Shown here: positions 7,473 to 16,471 of the stretch, piece by piece
Layout of the letters: the number at the start of each line of letters is the position of its first letter
Numbering within the stretch: the first letter of the stretch is position 1
Assembly (NCBI GenBank): GCA_910583525.1
Contig: CAJTXL010000031.1
Span: forward strand, 1 to 33,183
DNA length: 33,183 nucleotides
Direction: 5' to 3'
DNA from: an uncultured Muribaculaceae bacterium
GTDB lineage: Bacteria > Bacteroidota > Bacteroidia > Bacteroidales > Muribaculaceae
The notes under the pieces: model-generated
Databases searched by the model: none
What the model was told of the DNA's origin: nothing
Seen by the model: the letters and a program-made list of their open reading frames with translations, nothing else
Program-made: the position numbers and the translations under genes

Positions 7473-9446
7473 ATGAGCGACGAAGACAAGGACACACTCT
7501 TTGAAGACAGCATCGATGCCGAGAGAGGCCTCGACAGTCCGGTGACGCCCGAAGGGACGGCCGAATACAATGCCGACAGCATCAAGACCCTCGACTGGAA
7601 AGAACACATCCAGCGGCGTCCGGGCATGTATATCGGCAAACTCGGCGACGGCTCCAGCCCCGACGACGGCATCTATGTGCTGCTCAAAGAGGTGGTCGAC
7701 AATTCCATCGACGAATATATGATGGGGTTCGGGCAGAAAATCGAGGTGACTGTCGATGAAAGCACCGTGACGGTGCGCGACTACGGTCGCGGCATACCTC
7801 TCGAAGCCCTTGTCGATGTCGCATCGAAGATGAACACGGGCGGAAAATACGACAGCGACGTGTTCCAGAAATCCGTGGGACTGAACGGCGTAGGCCTGAA
7901 AGCGGTCAATGCGCTGTCGTCGCTCTTCGAAATCACGGCTTTCCGCGACGGCAAATGCCGCCGCGCCACTTTCTCGCTCGGCACATTGGTGAGCGACAGC
8001 ACCGAAGACTGTGAGCAGCCCAACGGAACGATGGTGCGCTTCAAACCGGCGACGGAGTTTTTCCGGGGCTATTCATACCGCGACGAGTTCATAACTCCGC
8101 TGCTGAAGAACTACACCTTCCTTAATTCGGGGCTGGCAATCGTCTTCAACGGGCACCGCTTCGTGTCGCGCCACGGTCTGCTCGACCTGCTGAAGGAGAA
8201 CATGACGCAGACGCCGCTGTACAATGTCATCCACCTCAAAGGGCCTGACATCGAAGTGGCCATAACGCACGTGAACCAGTACGGCGAAGAGTACTACTCT
8301 TTCGTCAACGGCCAGCACACCACACAGGGGGGCACGCACCTTAGCGCGTTCAAGGAGTCGGTAAGCCGTACGCTCAAAGAGTTTTTCGGCAAGAATTTCG
8401 AATACTCCGACATCCGCGGCGGCATGGTGGCGGCGATAGCCATACGTGTGCAGGAGCCTATGTTCGAATCGCAGACGAAGACTAAGCTCGGCTCACGCGA
8501 TATGGGACCCGACGGCCCGACGATAGCCAAGTACATAGGCGATTTCATCAAGAAAGAACTTGACAACTACCTGCACCGCGAGCGCGACATCGCCGAGGTG
8601 ATACTAAAAAAGGTTCAGGAGAACGAGCGCGACCGCAAGGCCATGGCCGGAGTGGCGAAGAAAGCGCGAGAGACCGCGAAAAAAGTGAGCCTCTACAACC
8701 GCAAGCTCAATGACTGCCGCATACATCTGAATGACGCCCGCGGCAACCAGGAGAAAAAGCTTGCCTCGTCGATTTTCATCACGGAGGGCGACTCGGCCGG
8801 CGGCTCTATCGAAAAGGTTCGCGACGTTGAGACGCAGGCCGTGTTCAAACTTCGCGGCAAACCGCTCAACACCTACGGGGCGACAAAGAAGGAGCTGTAT
8901 ACCAACGAGGAGTTCAGCCTGCTTCAGGCAGCGCTCAACATCGAGGACGGCATAGACGGCTTGCGCTACAACAACGTGATTATCGCTACCGATGCCGATG
9001 TCGACGGGATGCACATACGCCTGCTGATGCTGACGTTCTTCCTGAACTACTTCCCGGACCTGATAAAGAAAGGGCACGTCTACGTTCTACAGACACCGCT
9101 CTTCCGCGTGCGCAACAAAAAGACGGCCAAGCGTACCGCCAAAGCGAAAAAAAGCGATACGCCCGACGATACGGTGTACTGCTACTCCGACGACGAACGC
9201 CTGGCGGCCATAGCACGTTTCGGCGACAATGCCGAGATAACACGATTCAAAGGTCTCGGAGAAATATCGCCCGAAGAATTCCGCGGCTTCATAGGGCCGG
9301 ACATGCGCATCGACCCGGTGAGCCTGCGCAAAGACGACGGCGTGGCCGAGGTGCTTGAGTTCTACATGGGCAAGAACACCATGGAGCGGCAAAACTTCAT
9401 CATCGACAATCTTGTAGTAGAAGATGACACCAACATCGACCATTGA
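7473..9446 (+). CDS. parE: DNA topoisomerase IV subunit B (type IIA, GyrB/ParE family)
   Basis: ATPase subunit of topoisomerase IV, which unlinks replicated chromosomes together with ParC. The product is 657 residues. The GHKL ATPase domain shows EVVDN (73-77), DYGRGIP (103-109) and GLNGVGLK (136-143). The Toprim domain shows TEGDSAGGS (E438, D440) and DADVDG (D507, D509, D511). The sequence RGKPLNTYGATKKELYTNEEF and the shorter length favour ParE over GyrB. The ATG at 7473 is preferred to an in-frame ATG at 7410 that lies inside the preceding gene; AGGAG ends 12 nt upstream. ParE-CoaD-S41 protease is a gene order I recognise from Bacteroidales. I did not see parC in the window. Confidence 0.92.
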   Translation: MSDEDKDTLFEDSIDAERGLDSPVTPEGTAEYNADSIKTLDWKEHIQRRPGMYIGKLGDGSSPDDGIYVLLKEVVDNSIDEYMMGFGQKIEVTVDESTVTVRDYGRGIPLEALVDVASKMNTGGKYDSDVFQKSVGLNGVGLKAVNALSSLFEITAFRDGKCRRATFSLGTLVSDSTEDCEQPNGTMVRFKPATEFFRGYSYRDEFITPLLKNYTFLNSGLAIVFNGHRFVSRHGLLDLLKENMTQTPLYNVIHLKGPDIEVAITHVNQYGEEYYSFVNGQHTTQGGTHLSAFKESVSRTLKEFFGKNFEYSDIRGGMVAAIAIRVQEPMFESQTKTKLGSRDMGPDGPTIAKYIGDFIKKELDNYLHRERDIAEVILKKVQENERDRKAMAGVAKKARETAKKVSLYNRKLNDCRIHLNDARGNQEKKLASSIFITEGDSAGGSIEKVRDVETQAVFKLRGKPLNTYGATKKELYTNEEFSLLQAALNIEDGIDGLRYNNVIIATDADVDGMHIRLLMLTFFLNYFPDLIKKGHVYVLQTPLFRVRNKKTAKRTAKAKKSDTPDDTVYCYSDDERLAAIARFGDNAEITRFKGLGEISPEEFRGFIGPDMRIDPVSLRKDDGVAEVLEFYMGKNTMERQNFIIDNLVVEDDTNIDH

Positions 9447-9897
9447 GACCACACCGGAGAGGGTCGCCCTCTTTCCCGGGTCGTTCAGGCCTTTCACGAC
9501 CGGCCATGCCGACATTCTGTCGCGCGGTCTGGAGCTTTTCGACCGTATAATAATCGCCGTCGGCACCAACGCGGCCAAAGCGTCGTGCGAGGGCGAGGCC
9601 ACGGCAGAGGAAATACGCAAGCTGTACGTCGGCCAAAAGCGTGTGGAAGTAGCCGTATACTCTTGTCTGACTGTAGATTTCGCACGCCAATGCGGCGCCC
9701 GTTTTCTTCTTCGCGGAGTGCGCTCGCTAAAAGATTTCGAATATGAACGCGAGATGGCCGACGTGAACCGCCAACTTTCGGGTCTCGAAACGGTTATATT
9801 ATTTAGCCGCCCGGAGCTTTCGGCCATATCGTCGTCGGTGGTGAGAGAGCTTGCATCGTACGGCCACGACGTTTCACCATTCCTACCCAAACAATGA
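9424..9897 (+). CDS. coaD: pantetheine-phosphate adenylyltransferase
   Basis: Transfers AMP from ATP to 4'-phosphopantetheine, the penultimate step of coenzyme A synthesis. The product is 157 residues, the normal length. The nucleotidyltransferase motif is FPGSFRPFTTGH (T/SxGH at 25-28), with Arg where most CoaD proteins have Asp (PGSFDP). The C-terminal ISSSVVREL matches the family ISS-x-x-VRE motif. No other start codon lies between the ATG at 9424 and the core motif, so the gene overlaps the end of parE by 23 nt. Its stop overlaps the next start by 4 nt (ATGA). Confidence 0.92.
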   Translation: MTPTSTIETTPERVALFPGSFRPFTTGHADILSRGLELFDRIIIAVGTNAAKASCEGEATAEEIRKLYVGQKRVEVAVYSCLTVDFARQCGARFLLRGVRSLKDFEYEREMADVNRQLSGLETVILFSRPELSAISSSVVRELASYGHDVSPFLPKQ

Positions 9898-11498
9898 AGA
9901 AAAATCCCATCATAGCCGCCGTAACAGCCTTAATGGCCATGCTGCCGCTGCTTATGTCGGCACAGGCGTTCAATCCGCAGCAGAAACTGCGTGTTGCGCA
10001 GGCGATAATCGAACAATACTACGTAGAAGATGTCGACGGCGACACCATCACCACCGAGGCCATAAAGGCTATGCTCAAAACGCTCGACCCCCATTCGGCA
10101 TATACGGGGCCGACTGAGACGAAAGAGTTCACCGAGCCTCTCGAGGGCAAGTTCAGCGGCATAGGCATACAGTTCAACATGCTCGAAGACACGGTTTATG
10201 TGATACAGACCGTGTCGGGCGGCCCGTCGGAGAAGGTGGGCATACTTGCCGGCGACCGCATAATATCGGCAAACGACACCGTGATTGCCGGGCGCAAGAT
10301 GAAGAACACCGACGTGATAAAATATCTGCGCGGGCCCAAGGGGTCGGTCGCGGCTTTGAAAGTGAAACGCGGCACCGAACTGATTGACTTTTTAGTGACA
10401 CGCGACAATATTCCGCTGTACAGCGTCGACGAGACCTTCATGGCCGACCCCAAGACGGGTTACATCCGCATAACGCGTTTTGCCGAAGACACAGCCGACG
10501 AGGTGCGCCGGGCTATGGCGAAACTCAAAAAACAGGGCATGGAGAACCTTATTCTCGACGTTAGCGACAACGGCGGCGGCTATCTCGGCGCGGCTTTCGA
10601 CCTTGCGTCGGAATTCCTGCCTGCCGGCACACCCGTTGTGAGCACGGCAGGGCGTGCCACCCAGCCCACAACCTACACCACCGAAGGCCGCGGAAGTTTC
10701 CTCAACGGACGCGTAGTGGTGATTGCGAACCAGAACTCCGCATCGGCGGCCGAAATACTGTCGGGAGCATTACAGGACAACGACCGTGCGCTCGTTGTAG
10801 GGCGCCGCACTTTCGGCAAAGGCTTGGTGCAGCGCCCGTTCCCCTTCCCCGACGGCTCTATGATACGCCTGACGGTGTCGCGCTACTACACCCCTTCGGG
10901 GCGTTGCATACAGAAACATTACGACAAAGGGCACACCGAGGAATATATGCTTGAGGTGCTCAACCGATATCAGGCCGGTGAGCTATGGAGCGCCGACAGC
11001 ATAGCTCGCCCCGACTCGCTGCGTTTCGAGACATTGCGCAACCATCGCCCCGTATACGGCGGTGGCGGCATAATACCTGACGTCTTCGTTCCGGCCGATA
11101 CGTCGTACTACAGCGTGTACTACCGCGACCTTATCGCCAAAGGAATAGTGAACAAGGTGATAGTCAACTATGTGGATGCCAACCGCAAGGCATTGCTGAA
11201 AACGTATCCGAGCGAAGCCGACTTCCAGCGCGACTTCACGATGCCGCAAGAGCTTGATGACAAGCTCATCGCGGCAGGCACCGAGGCCAAAATCGAGTTC
11301 AAGCCCGAGCAATGGGAGCGGTCGAAGCCATTGGTCGAGGCCATCATGACAGGCCTACTCGCACGCGACCTTTACGAGGACGGCTCCTACTACCGGCCGC
11401 TAAGCAAAATCAACAAGGATTTCGGCGCGGCACTCGACCTGATTAACGACAAGGAGCGATACGACGCGTTGCTAAAAGGTACTTATGAGCCGAAATAA
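9894..11498 (+). CDS. S41 family carboxy-terminal processing protease
   Basis: A secreted or periplasmic serine protease of 534 residues. An N-terminal signal peptide (about 1-25, ending near MSAQA) is followed by a helical segment, a PDZ domain (about 80-165, with GKFSGIGIQF and VGILAGDRI) and the S41 catalytic domain. The Ser-Lys dyad is inferred as S284, in NSASAAEIL, and K309, in TFGKGLVQ; the 25-residue spacing matches CtpB and Prc. The family trims or degrades envelope proteins from their C-termini. The start overlaps coaD by 4 nt and the end overlaps the SDR gene by 14 nt. Confidence 0.92.
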   Translation: MKKNPIIAAVTALMAMLPLLMSAQAFNPQQKLRVAQAIIEQYYVEDVDGDTITTEAIKAMLKTLDPHSAYTGPTETKEFTEPLEGKFSGIGIQFNMLEDTVYVIQTVSGGPSEKVGILAGDRIISANDTVIAGRKMKNTDVIKYLRGPKGSVAALKVKRGTELIDFLVTRDNIPLYSVDETFMADPKTGYIRITRFAEDTADEVRRAMAKLKKQGMENLILDVSDNGGGYLGAAFDLASEFLPAGTPVVSTAGRATQPTTYTTEGRGSFLNGRVVVIANQNSASAAEILSGALQDNDRALVVGRRTFGKGLVQRPFPFPDGSMIRLTVSRYYTPSGRCIQKHYDKGHTEEYMLEVLNRYQAGELWSADSIARPDSLRFETLRNHRPVYGGGGIIPDVFVPADTSYYSVYYRDLIAKGIVNKVIVNYVDANRKALLKTYPSEADFQRDFTMPQELDDKLIAAGTEAKIEFKPEQWERSKPLVEAIMTGLLARDLYEDGSYYRPLSKINKDFGAALDLINDKERYDALLKGTYEPK

Positions 11499-12249
11499 GA
11501 CCATCCTGATAACAGGCGCTGCGGCAGGCATAGGGGCCGCAGCCGTGCGGCGCTTTGCCGACGCCGGATGGAATGTCGTTGCCTGCGACATCGACAGCAG
11601 CCGCGGCGAGGCCGTAGCCAAGGAGTTTGGCGACAGAGCCATATTTATCGAGGCTGACACACGCCACAAGCCGGATCTTGACTTTGCCGTGGCGAAAGCG
11701 GTCAAGCATTTTGGTGCTCTCGACAGCGTATTCGCCAACGCAGGCATACACAGGCGCAACACCCTGCTGTCGGTAACGGACGAAGAGTTCGACCTCGTGG
11801 TGAAGACCAATATATACGGCACGGTAAACACGCTCCGCGCAGCCGTTCCGGCAATAATCGAAGGCGGCGGAGGCTCTGTTGTCGTCAATGCCTCTGACCA
11901 GGCTTTCATAGGCAAGCCCGGAAATTTCGCCTACGGACTGACAAAAGGCGCATTGGCACAGCTCACGCGCACTGCGGCGCTCGAACTTGCGCCGAAAGGA
12001 GTACGCGTTAACGCAGTATGCCCCGGTACGGTGCGCACGCCTTTGGTAGAGTCGCTTTTCGGCCGCATAGAGGCGGCAGGCGGCCCGGCGGCAGACGAGC
12101 TGTGGCGTGAGGAGAACGCGCTGTTTCCGCTCGGCCGCGTAGCCACGCCCGAGGAAGTCGCCGAGATGGTCTATTTCCTCGCATCCGACGCCTCATCGTT
12201 CTGCACGGGCGGACTATATCCCGTGGACGGTGGACTCACTGCCGGGTAA
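11485..12249 (+). CDS. SDR family NAD(P)-dependent oxidoreductase
   Basis: A classical short-chain dehydrogenase/reductase of 254 residues. The cofactor loop is TGAAAGIG (10-17), the NAG motif is at 85-87, and the tetrad N109, S137, Y150, K154 is intact (YGLTK). The C-terminus ends in the usual GGLYPVDGG pattern. D35 at the end of the second strand (CDIDSS) suggests a preference for NAD(H). The substrate cannot be assigned; candidates include 3-oxoacyl-ACP, sugar or steroid substrates. It is the last gene of the operon, and repeats follow directly, with no clear hairpin terminator before them. Confidence 0.9.
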   Translation: MSRNKTILITGAAAGIGAAAVRRFADAGWNVVACDIDSSRGEAVAKEFGDRAIFIEADTRHKPDLDFAVAKAVKHFGALDSVFANAGIHRRNTLLSVTDEEFDLVVKTNIYGTVNTLRAAVPAIIEGGGGSVVVNASDQAFIGKPGNFAYGLTKGALAQLTRTAALELAPKGVRVNAVCPGTVRTPLVESLFGRIEAAGGPAADELWREENALFPLGRVATPEEVAEMVYFLASDASSFCTGGLYPVDGGLTAG

Positions 12250-12261
12250 ACCGTTTTATCT

Positions 12262-12484
12262 GTCAAAAGCGCTACAGCGTAGCACGATAGTGGCGTTGGA
12301 ACGGGGTTATCGCACCGCCGAATGGGGTGCTCTGTTGGGAGCGCTTGAATACCCGGGGTTGCGCGCCGCCGATGGGGCGCTTACCCCGGGCTATTGCTGT
12401 TTGTGCCACGCTGTGGCGTTTTGCCTCTGACGATGCTGCGAGTTGATTACCAGGTCTGTGTGCGGCCACGTGCCGAAGGCACGT
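12262..12484. repeat. composite intergenic repeat, copy A
   Basis: A 142-bp block (12307-12448) is nearly identical (five differences by eye) to the block at 13712-13853. It contains a CGCCAC/GTGGCG-type hairpin, and the flanking bases from about 12262 are also related. It is followed by a 17-bp palindrome ACGTGCCGAAGGCACGT (12468-12484) of a family that recurs at 13911, 13999 and 29943. Both parts occur in the same order and orientation in copy B. The rest of the 12250-12729 gap shows no gene, only an AT-rich segment before the small ORF. Confidence 0.85.
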
Positions 12485-12729
12485 CCCTACAACCGGGCGA
12501 TATGGCCTTTTTGTATGGGGCATCACCGCCGGGTAGAGTCGTTGTTCGGGGGGCTTTTTCAAAGCTCAGAGTTTCAGTTCAAAATTTCTTCAAAAGAGCG
12601 ACGCACAGCGACTTTGTCAAGCATTTTTTCGGCATAAAATAAAAAAATGCGCCAGAAAATTTGCAAATATACATTATTTTGCTTTTCTTCGCAAAGTCAA
12701 GCATTGTTTCACATTCTATCTAATGCCCT

Positions 12730-12861
12730 ATGTCGAGACTTAAATTCATTTCCGGCGAGACTTCATTTGAGGCCACAACCGATGCGACTAATGGCGGTCT
12801 ATATTTCGTAGACCTTATACGTAACGGGGAAATAATCAAACATAAAACAATTATTAAATGA
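12730..12861 (+). CDS. 43-residue hypothetical ORF coupled to the next gene
   Basis: An ATG at 12730 opens a 43-codon frame (MSRLKFISGETSFEATTDAT to the end KTIIK). Its TGA overlaps the ATG of the following secreted-protein gene by 4 nt. The composition is that of a normal soluble polypeptide, with alternating polar and hydrophobic residues (GGLYFVDLIRNGEIIK), and the segment is AT-rich like the gene downstream. I recognise no family. It may be a small gene, a leader peptide for translational coupling, or the remnant of a longer secreted protein. Support is limited to the intact frame and the ATGA junction. Confidence 0.4.
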   Translation: MSRLKFISGETSFEATTDATNGGLYFVDLIRNGEIIKHKTIIK

Positions 12862-13676
12862 CAATAGCTATGAAACGACTTTTCTTAATATTGCCATGCC
12901 TGTTGCTTGCCACTATAGCATTTGCTGAAGACTGGTGGTCGTACCCGGAGGGCGATTGGCCTTGGGGACAGGAGCTAAAGAAGCCCGACATATACCAAAA
13001 CGGGATTTTTTATCAGATAATCGGAACCGACTCTTTGAGAGTAATCGGTTCTGAAGGTGCGTTTTTGGATATTAGTGTTTTCACCAATTATCCTGTAGAC
13101 TGTTTGTATTTTATGTGTCGCACAATTGGTGGCGATTATAAAGGAGATGTTGTAATACCCGAAACCGTAGAGTATAACGGCACGGCATACAATGTAACTG
13201 AAATCGGCTATGGGGCAATGGCTAAATGCACCGAGCTGAAAAGTGTTACACTGCCCAAAAGCATAACTGTCATTTATTCTGGAGCTTTCTATAACTGCAC
13301 AGCCCTATCCTCTATAACCTTCTACGGTGTCCCCCCTAAAACATATGCCTCTTCATTTGATTGCCATGAATATACATTGCAGCTCTTTGTTCTGCCTGAA
13401 TATAAACAAGCTTACGCAGAAAGATTCTCATATCACCGTTATGTCGTAAGCGAAATCGGCGGAGCCGGCATTGAAGCCGTGCTTGTAGACAAGAGCGCAC
13501 AGCTTGTCGAGTGCGACGGAGAAACCGTTCATAACCTTACCGACAGTATGCTATATGTTTACGGCTATGACGGCGGTCTCAAGGCAACTATCGCGGCCAA
13601 GGCTTCGGCAAAGCTTCCGAAAGGGTTGTATGTTGTATATGGGAAAGGACGTTCGGAGAAAGTTCTTGTGAAGTAA
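12858..13676 (+). CDS. secreted leucine-rich-repeat (BspA-type) protein
   Basis: A 272-residue protein with a signal peptide (LFLILPCLLLATIAFA, cut near residue 23). The middle carries BspA/LRR_5-type repeats, seen as NVTEIGYGAMAKCTELKSVT and IYSGAFYNCTALSSITFYG (about 112-157). The last 60 residues (YVYGYDGGLKA to LPKGLYVVYGKG and a basic end) resemble the C-terminal sorting or anchoring domains of Bacteroidota secreted proteins. BspA-like proteins are surface adhesins in some gut and oral species; that role is inferred here. The ATG at 12870 is an alternative start and leaves the signal peptide intact. Base composition is visibly more AT-rich than the flanking housekeeping genes, and direct repeats bracket the gene, so it is probably accessory. 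Confidence 0.8.
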   Translation: MTIAMKRLFLILPCLLLATIAFAEDWWSYPEGDWPWGQELKKPDIYQNGIFYQIIGTDSLRVIGSEGAFLDISVFTNYPVDCLYFMCRTIGGDYKGDVVIPETVEYNGTAYNVTEIGYGAMAKCTELKSVTLPKSITVIYSGAFYNCTALSSITFYGVPPKTYASSFDCHEYTLQLFVLPEYKQAYAERFSYHRYVVSEIGGAGIEAVLVDKSAQLVECDGETVHNLTDSMLYVYGYDGGLKATIAAKASAKLPKGLYVVYGKGRSEKVLVK

Positions 13677-13681
13677 TTCTC

Positions 13682-13927
13682 CAAAAGCGTAGCAGGGGCG
13701 TAGTGGCGAGATTATCGCACCGCCGAATGGGGTGCTCCGTTGGAAGCGCTTGAATACCCGGGGTTGCGCGCCACCGATGGGGCGCTTACCCCGGGCTATT
13801 GCTGTTTGCGCCACGCTGTGGCGTTTTGCCTCTGACGAGGCTGCGAGTTGATTGCCGGGGCCGTGTGCGTCCTCGTGCCGACATACGAGTAGCCGCCTGT
13901 CAATCATCCTACGTGCCGAAGGCACGT
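13682..13927. repeat. composite intergenic repeat, copy B
   Basis: Direct copy of the element upstream of the LRR gene. The 142-bp core lies at 13712-13853 and the palindrome ACGTGCCGAAGGCACGT at 13911-13927. A related 17-bp palindrome with one changed arm base follows at 13999-14015, just beyond the uvrC stop codon, where it could form a hairpin in the uvrC transcript. The interval 13677-14025 contains no credible gene; short open frames in it are by-products of the repeat. Confidence 0.85.
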
Positions 13928-13998
13928 CCGTACAATTGGGCGATGTGGCATTTTGGGGTGGGGGTGATGTGGATTGGTTATCAGGGTTTTGCGATTCT

Positions 13999-14015
13999 AC
14001 GTGCCGAAGGTACGT
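13999..14015. repeat. REP-like palindrome downstream of uvrC
   Basis: ACGTGCCGAAGGTACGT, a variant of the dispersed palindrome, lies 11 bp past the uvrC stop on the leftward transcript. It can pair over 7 bp with a 3-nt loop, allowing one G-U or mismatched pair. No strong U-run follows, so a terminator role is uncertain. Confidence 0.6.
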
Positions 14016-14025
14016 CCCTTTGGGA

Positions 14026-15840
14026 TTATTGGGTTTGTTGGAGAGCTGAGGCCACGATTTTGGCTTTGGCGGGGCCGATGACTGCGGCGATGTCGGCTTC
14101 GGAGGCTTCGCGGAGACGTTTTACGCTTTTGAAATGGACGAGCAGTGCTTCGGCGGTTCGCGGGCCTATGCCTTTTATGCCGTCGAGTTCGCCCACCAGG
14201 GCGCTTTTGCTGCGGCGGTTGCGGTGGTGGGTGATGCCGAAGCGGTGGGCTTCGTCGCGCAGATGCTGCACCACGCGCAGGGTTTCTGAGTTCTTGTCGA
14301 TATAGAGTGGCACGCTGTCGCCGGGGAAGTAGATTTCTTCGAGGCGTTTGGCGATGCCGACGAGGGCCACGGTGCCGCGTATTCCCATTTCGTCGAAAGC
14401 TTCGACGGCCGAACTTAGCTGCCCTTTGCCGCCGTCGACTACGACGAGCTGCGGCAGGCTCTGTCCTTCTTGCATCATACGTGTGTAGCGTCGCGTGAGC
14501 ACCTCTTTCATCGAGGCGAAGTCGTCGGGGCCTTCGACGGTCTTGATGTTGAAGTGACGGTAGTCGCGCTTGGCCGGTTTGCCGTCGCGGAACACGACAC
14601 ATGATGCCACGGGGTTGGTACCCTGTATGTTGGAGTTGTCGAAACACTCTATATGGCGCGGCAGCTCAGACAGATGGAAGTCGGATTTCATGCGTTCGAG
14701 CAGGCGCGAGGTGCGCTCTTCGGGGTTGCTTCGTTCGAGGTATTTTAGGTCGTCGATGCGGTTCTGACGCGCATTCTTCTCGGACACTTCGAGCAGCTTG
14801 GCACGGTCGCCACGGCGCGGGATGGTGAACGACACACCCGTCATCTCGACTTCGGGGACTTCGGCGACAATGACCTCGTCGAACTCAATGCCGAAGCTTT
14901 GGCGGATTTCGTCCATGGCATATCCGAGGAGCTGGGCACGCGATTCGTCGAGCGAGCGCTTGTATCGGAGCGTGACAGAGCGGACTACAGCGCCACGGCG
15001 CACGTGCATATAGTTGACATACACGTCGTTTGAGCCGTCGTCATCGAAGCCGAACACATCGACGTCGCCTATGGTCTGGCTGACGATTACGCTGCGCGAG
15101 CGGTAGTTCTCGAGCAGGCGGTAGGCCTGTTTCAGTTCCTGAGCTTCTTCAAAACGCAGCTCCGAGGCGAGGCGTTCCATTTCGGCACGCAGATAGGCCA
15201 TTAGTTCCTGTGTCTCTCCGCGCAGTATCTGTCTGATACGGTCGATGTATGAGCCGTAGGTCTTCTCGTCGATTTCGCCGGTGCAGCATCCGCGGCATTT
15301 TTTGATGTGGTATTGCAAACAGAGACGTCCGCGTCCTTTCTTGAGATATTCGGGCGTAATTGGTATGCGGCATGTGCGGACGGGATAGAGTTCGCTTATG
15401 AGGTCGAGCACGGTGCGTGCGACGGCGGTGTTGGTGTAGGGCCCGTAGTATTTCGAGCCGTCGCGTATATGCTGGCGCGTGAGGAATACGCGCGGATACA
15501 TTTCGTTGGTGACCACTATCCACGGGTACGATTTGTCGTCTTTCAGGAGCACGTTATAGCGCGGCTTGTACTCCTTAATCATGGAGTTTTCAAGGTTGAG
15601 CGCATCTTGCTCGGTGGGCACGACGATATATTTCATATCGGCGATGTTGCGCACCAATATGTTGGTGCGCAGGCAATCGTGCGTGCGGTTGAAATAGGAC
15701 GAGACCCTGCGTTTGAGATTCTTGGCCTTTCCGACATAAATCACCGTGCCGGCGGCATCGAAATACATATACACTCCGGGGGTATCGGGCAGTACGGCTA
15801 TTTTCTCTTTAAGTTTGGGCGACTTTTCGTGTTTTGGCAT
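14026..15840 (-). CDS. uvrC: UvrABC excinuclease subunit C
   Basis: Makes both incisions in nucleotide excision repair. The product is 604 residues. The N-terminal GIY-YIG nuclease domain shows PGVYMYF, VIYVGKAKNLKRR and the Asn/Glu region LNLENSMIKEYKPRYN. Cysteines C157, C174, C182 and C186 sit where UvrC proteins carry an Fe-S-binding cluster. A UvrB-interacting UVR helix pair is at about 210-245. The C-terminal RNase H-like nuclease has ECFDNSN (D401) and VVVDGGKGQ (D469), followed by helix-hairpin-helix motifs (about 550-600). I prefer the Met at 15840 (MPKHEKSPK); a longer frame from 15882 would overlap rnhB and adds unconserved residues. It lies 13 nt after rnhB. Confidence 0.96.
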   Translation of the reverse strand: MPKHEKSPKLKEKIAVLPDTPGVYMYFDAAGTVIYVGKAKNLKRRVSSYFNRTHDCLRTNILVRNIADMKYIVVPTEQDALNLENSMIKEYKPRYNVLLKDDKSYPWIVVTNEMYPRVFLTRQHIRDGSKYYGPYTNTAVARTVLDLISELYPVRTCRIPITPEYLKKGRGRLCLQYHIKKCRGCCTGEIDEKTYGSYIDRIRQILRGETQELMAYLRAEMERLASELRFEEAQELKQAYRLLENYRSRSVIVSQTIGDVDVFGFDDDGSNDVYVNYMHVRRGAVVRSVTLRYKRSLDESRAQLLGYAMDEIRQSFGIEFDEVIVAEVPEVEMTGVSFTIPRRGDRAKLLEVSEKNARQNRIDDLKYLERSNPEERTSRLLERMKSDFHLSELPRHIECFDNSNIQGTNPVASCVVFRDGKPAKRDYRHFNIKTVEGPDDFASMKEVLTRRYTRMMQEGQSLPQLVVVDGGKGQLSSAVEAFDEMGIRGTVALVGIAKRLEEIYFPGDSVPLYIDKNSETLRVVQHLRDEAHRFGITHHRNRRSKSALVGELDGIKGIGPRTAEALLVHFKSVKRLREASEADIAAVIGPAKAKIVASALQQTQ

Positions 15841-15853
15841 AGTTGAGAGAGGG

Positions 15854-16471
15854 TTACAATCCGGGCAAGGACGGTTGTGCAAGCAGCCGGAAGGACATTC
15901 TGTGCAGAGGCGAGGGGCCGAATTCCTCTATGGCACGCCGGTGTGCGGCAGTGGGATAGCCTTTGTTGACGTCCCAGCCATAGACAGGATATTCTTTTGC
16001 GGCCTCGGCCATGAACAGGTCGCGCCCGGTCTTTGCGAGCACCGATGCAGCCGCGATATTGGCAAAACGGCCGTCGCCTTTTACAAAGGTCGTACAAGGC
16101 AGGTCGCGGTAGGGCTTGAAGCGGTTGCCGTCGACGATTACTGCGCCGGGACGGATTTGCAGGGCGTCGAGCGCACGGTGCATGGCTTCGATAGAGGCAT
16201 TGAGTATGTTTATTTTGTCGATTTCGGCGGCATCGACGCTCGCTATCGCCCAAGCCACGGCATCGCGCATGATTACATCGCGGAGTTCCATGCGACGGCG
16301 TTCTGTAAGCTGCTTGGAATCGTTGAGATAGGGGTGCGAAAAACCGTCGGGCAAAATGACGGCAGCGGCATAGACGGGTCCGGCAAGGCATCCGCGGCCG
16401 GCCTCGTCACATCCGGCCTCGAGGCGCCCTGCGATATGGCAAGGCGGAAGCGGCTTATGCAAGGAAGTCAT
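15854..16471 (-). CDS. rnhB: ribonuclease HII
   Basis: Cleaves the RNA strand of RNA-DNA hybrids and nicks 5' of single ribonucleotides in DNA. The product is 205 residues. The signature CDEAGRGCLAGPV gives active-site D22 and E23. Further acidic residues are D114, in VIVDGNRF, and D151, in AAASVLAKTGRD, completing the DEDD set. The start lies 17 nt inside the preceding S24 regulator gene, and uvrC follows after 13 nt, so the three are probably one transcript. Confidence 0.95.
   Translation of the reverse strand: MTSLHKPLPPCHIAGRLEAGCDEAGRGCLAGPVYAAAVILPDGFSHPYLNDSKQLTERRRMELRDVIMRDAVAWAIASVDAAEIDKINILNASIEAMHRALDALQIRPGAVIVDGNRFKPYRDLPCTTFVKGDGRFANIAAASVLAKTGRDLFMAEAAKEYPVYGWDVNKGYPTAAHRRAIEEFGPSPLHRMSFRLLAQPSLPGL

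Noticed and set aside
12394..12642. 82-codon frame after the SDR gene
   Set aside because: It lies over the composite repeat, and similar peptides arise from copy B; a by-product of the repeat.
12617..12706. Short direct repeat GTCAAGCATT at 12617 and 12697
   Set aside because: Ten bases in an AT-rich spacer are too short to separate from chance, and nothing is bounded by them.
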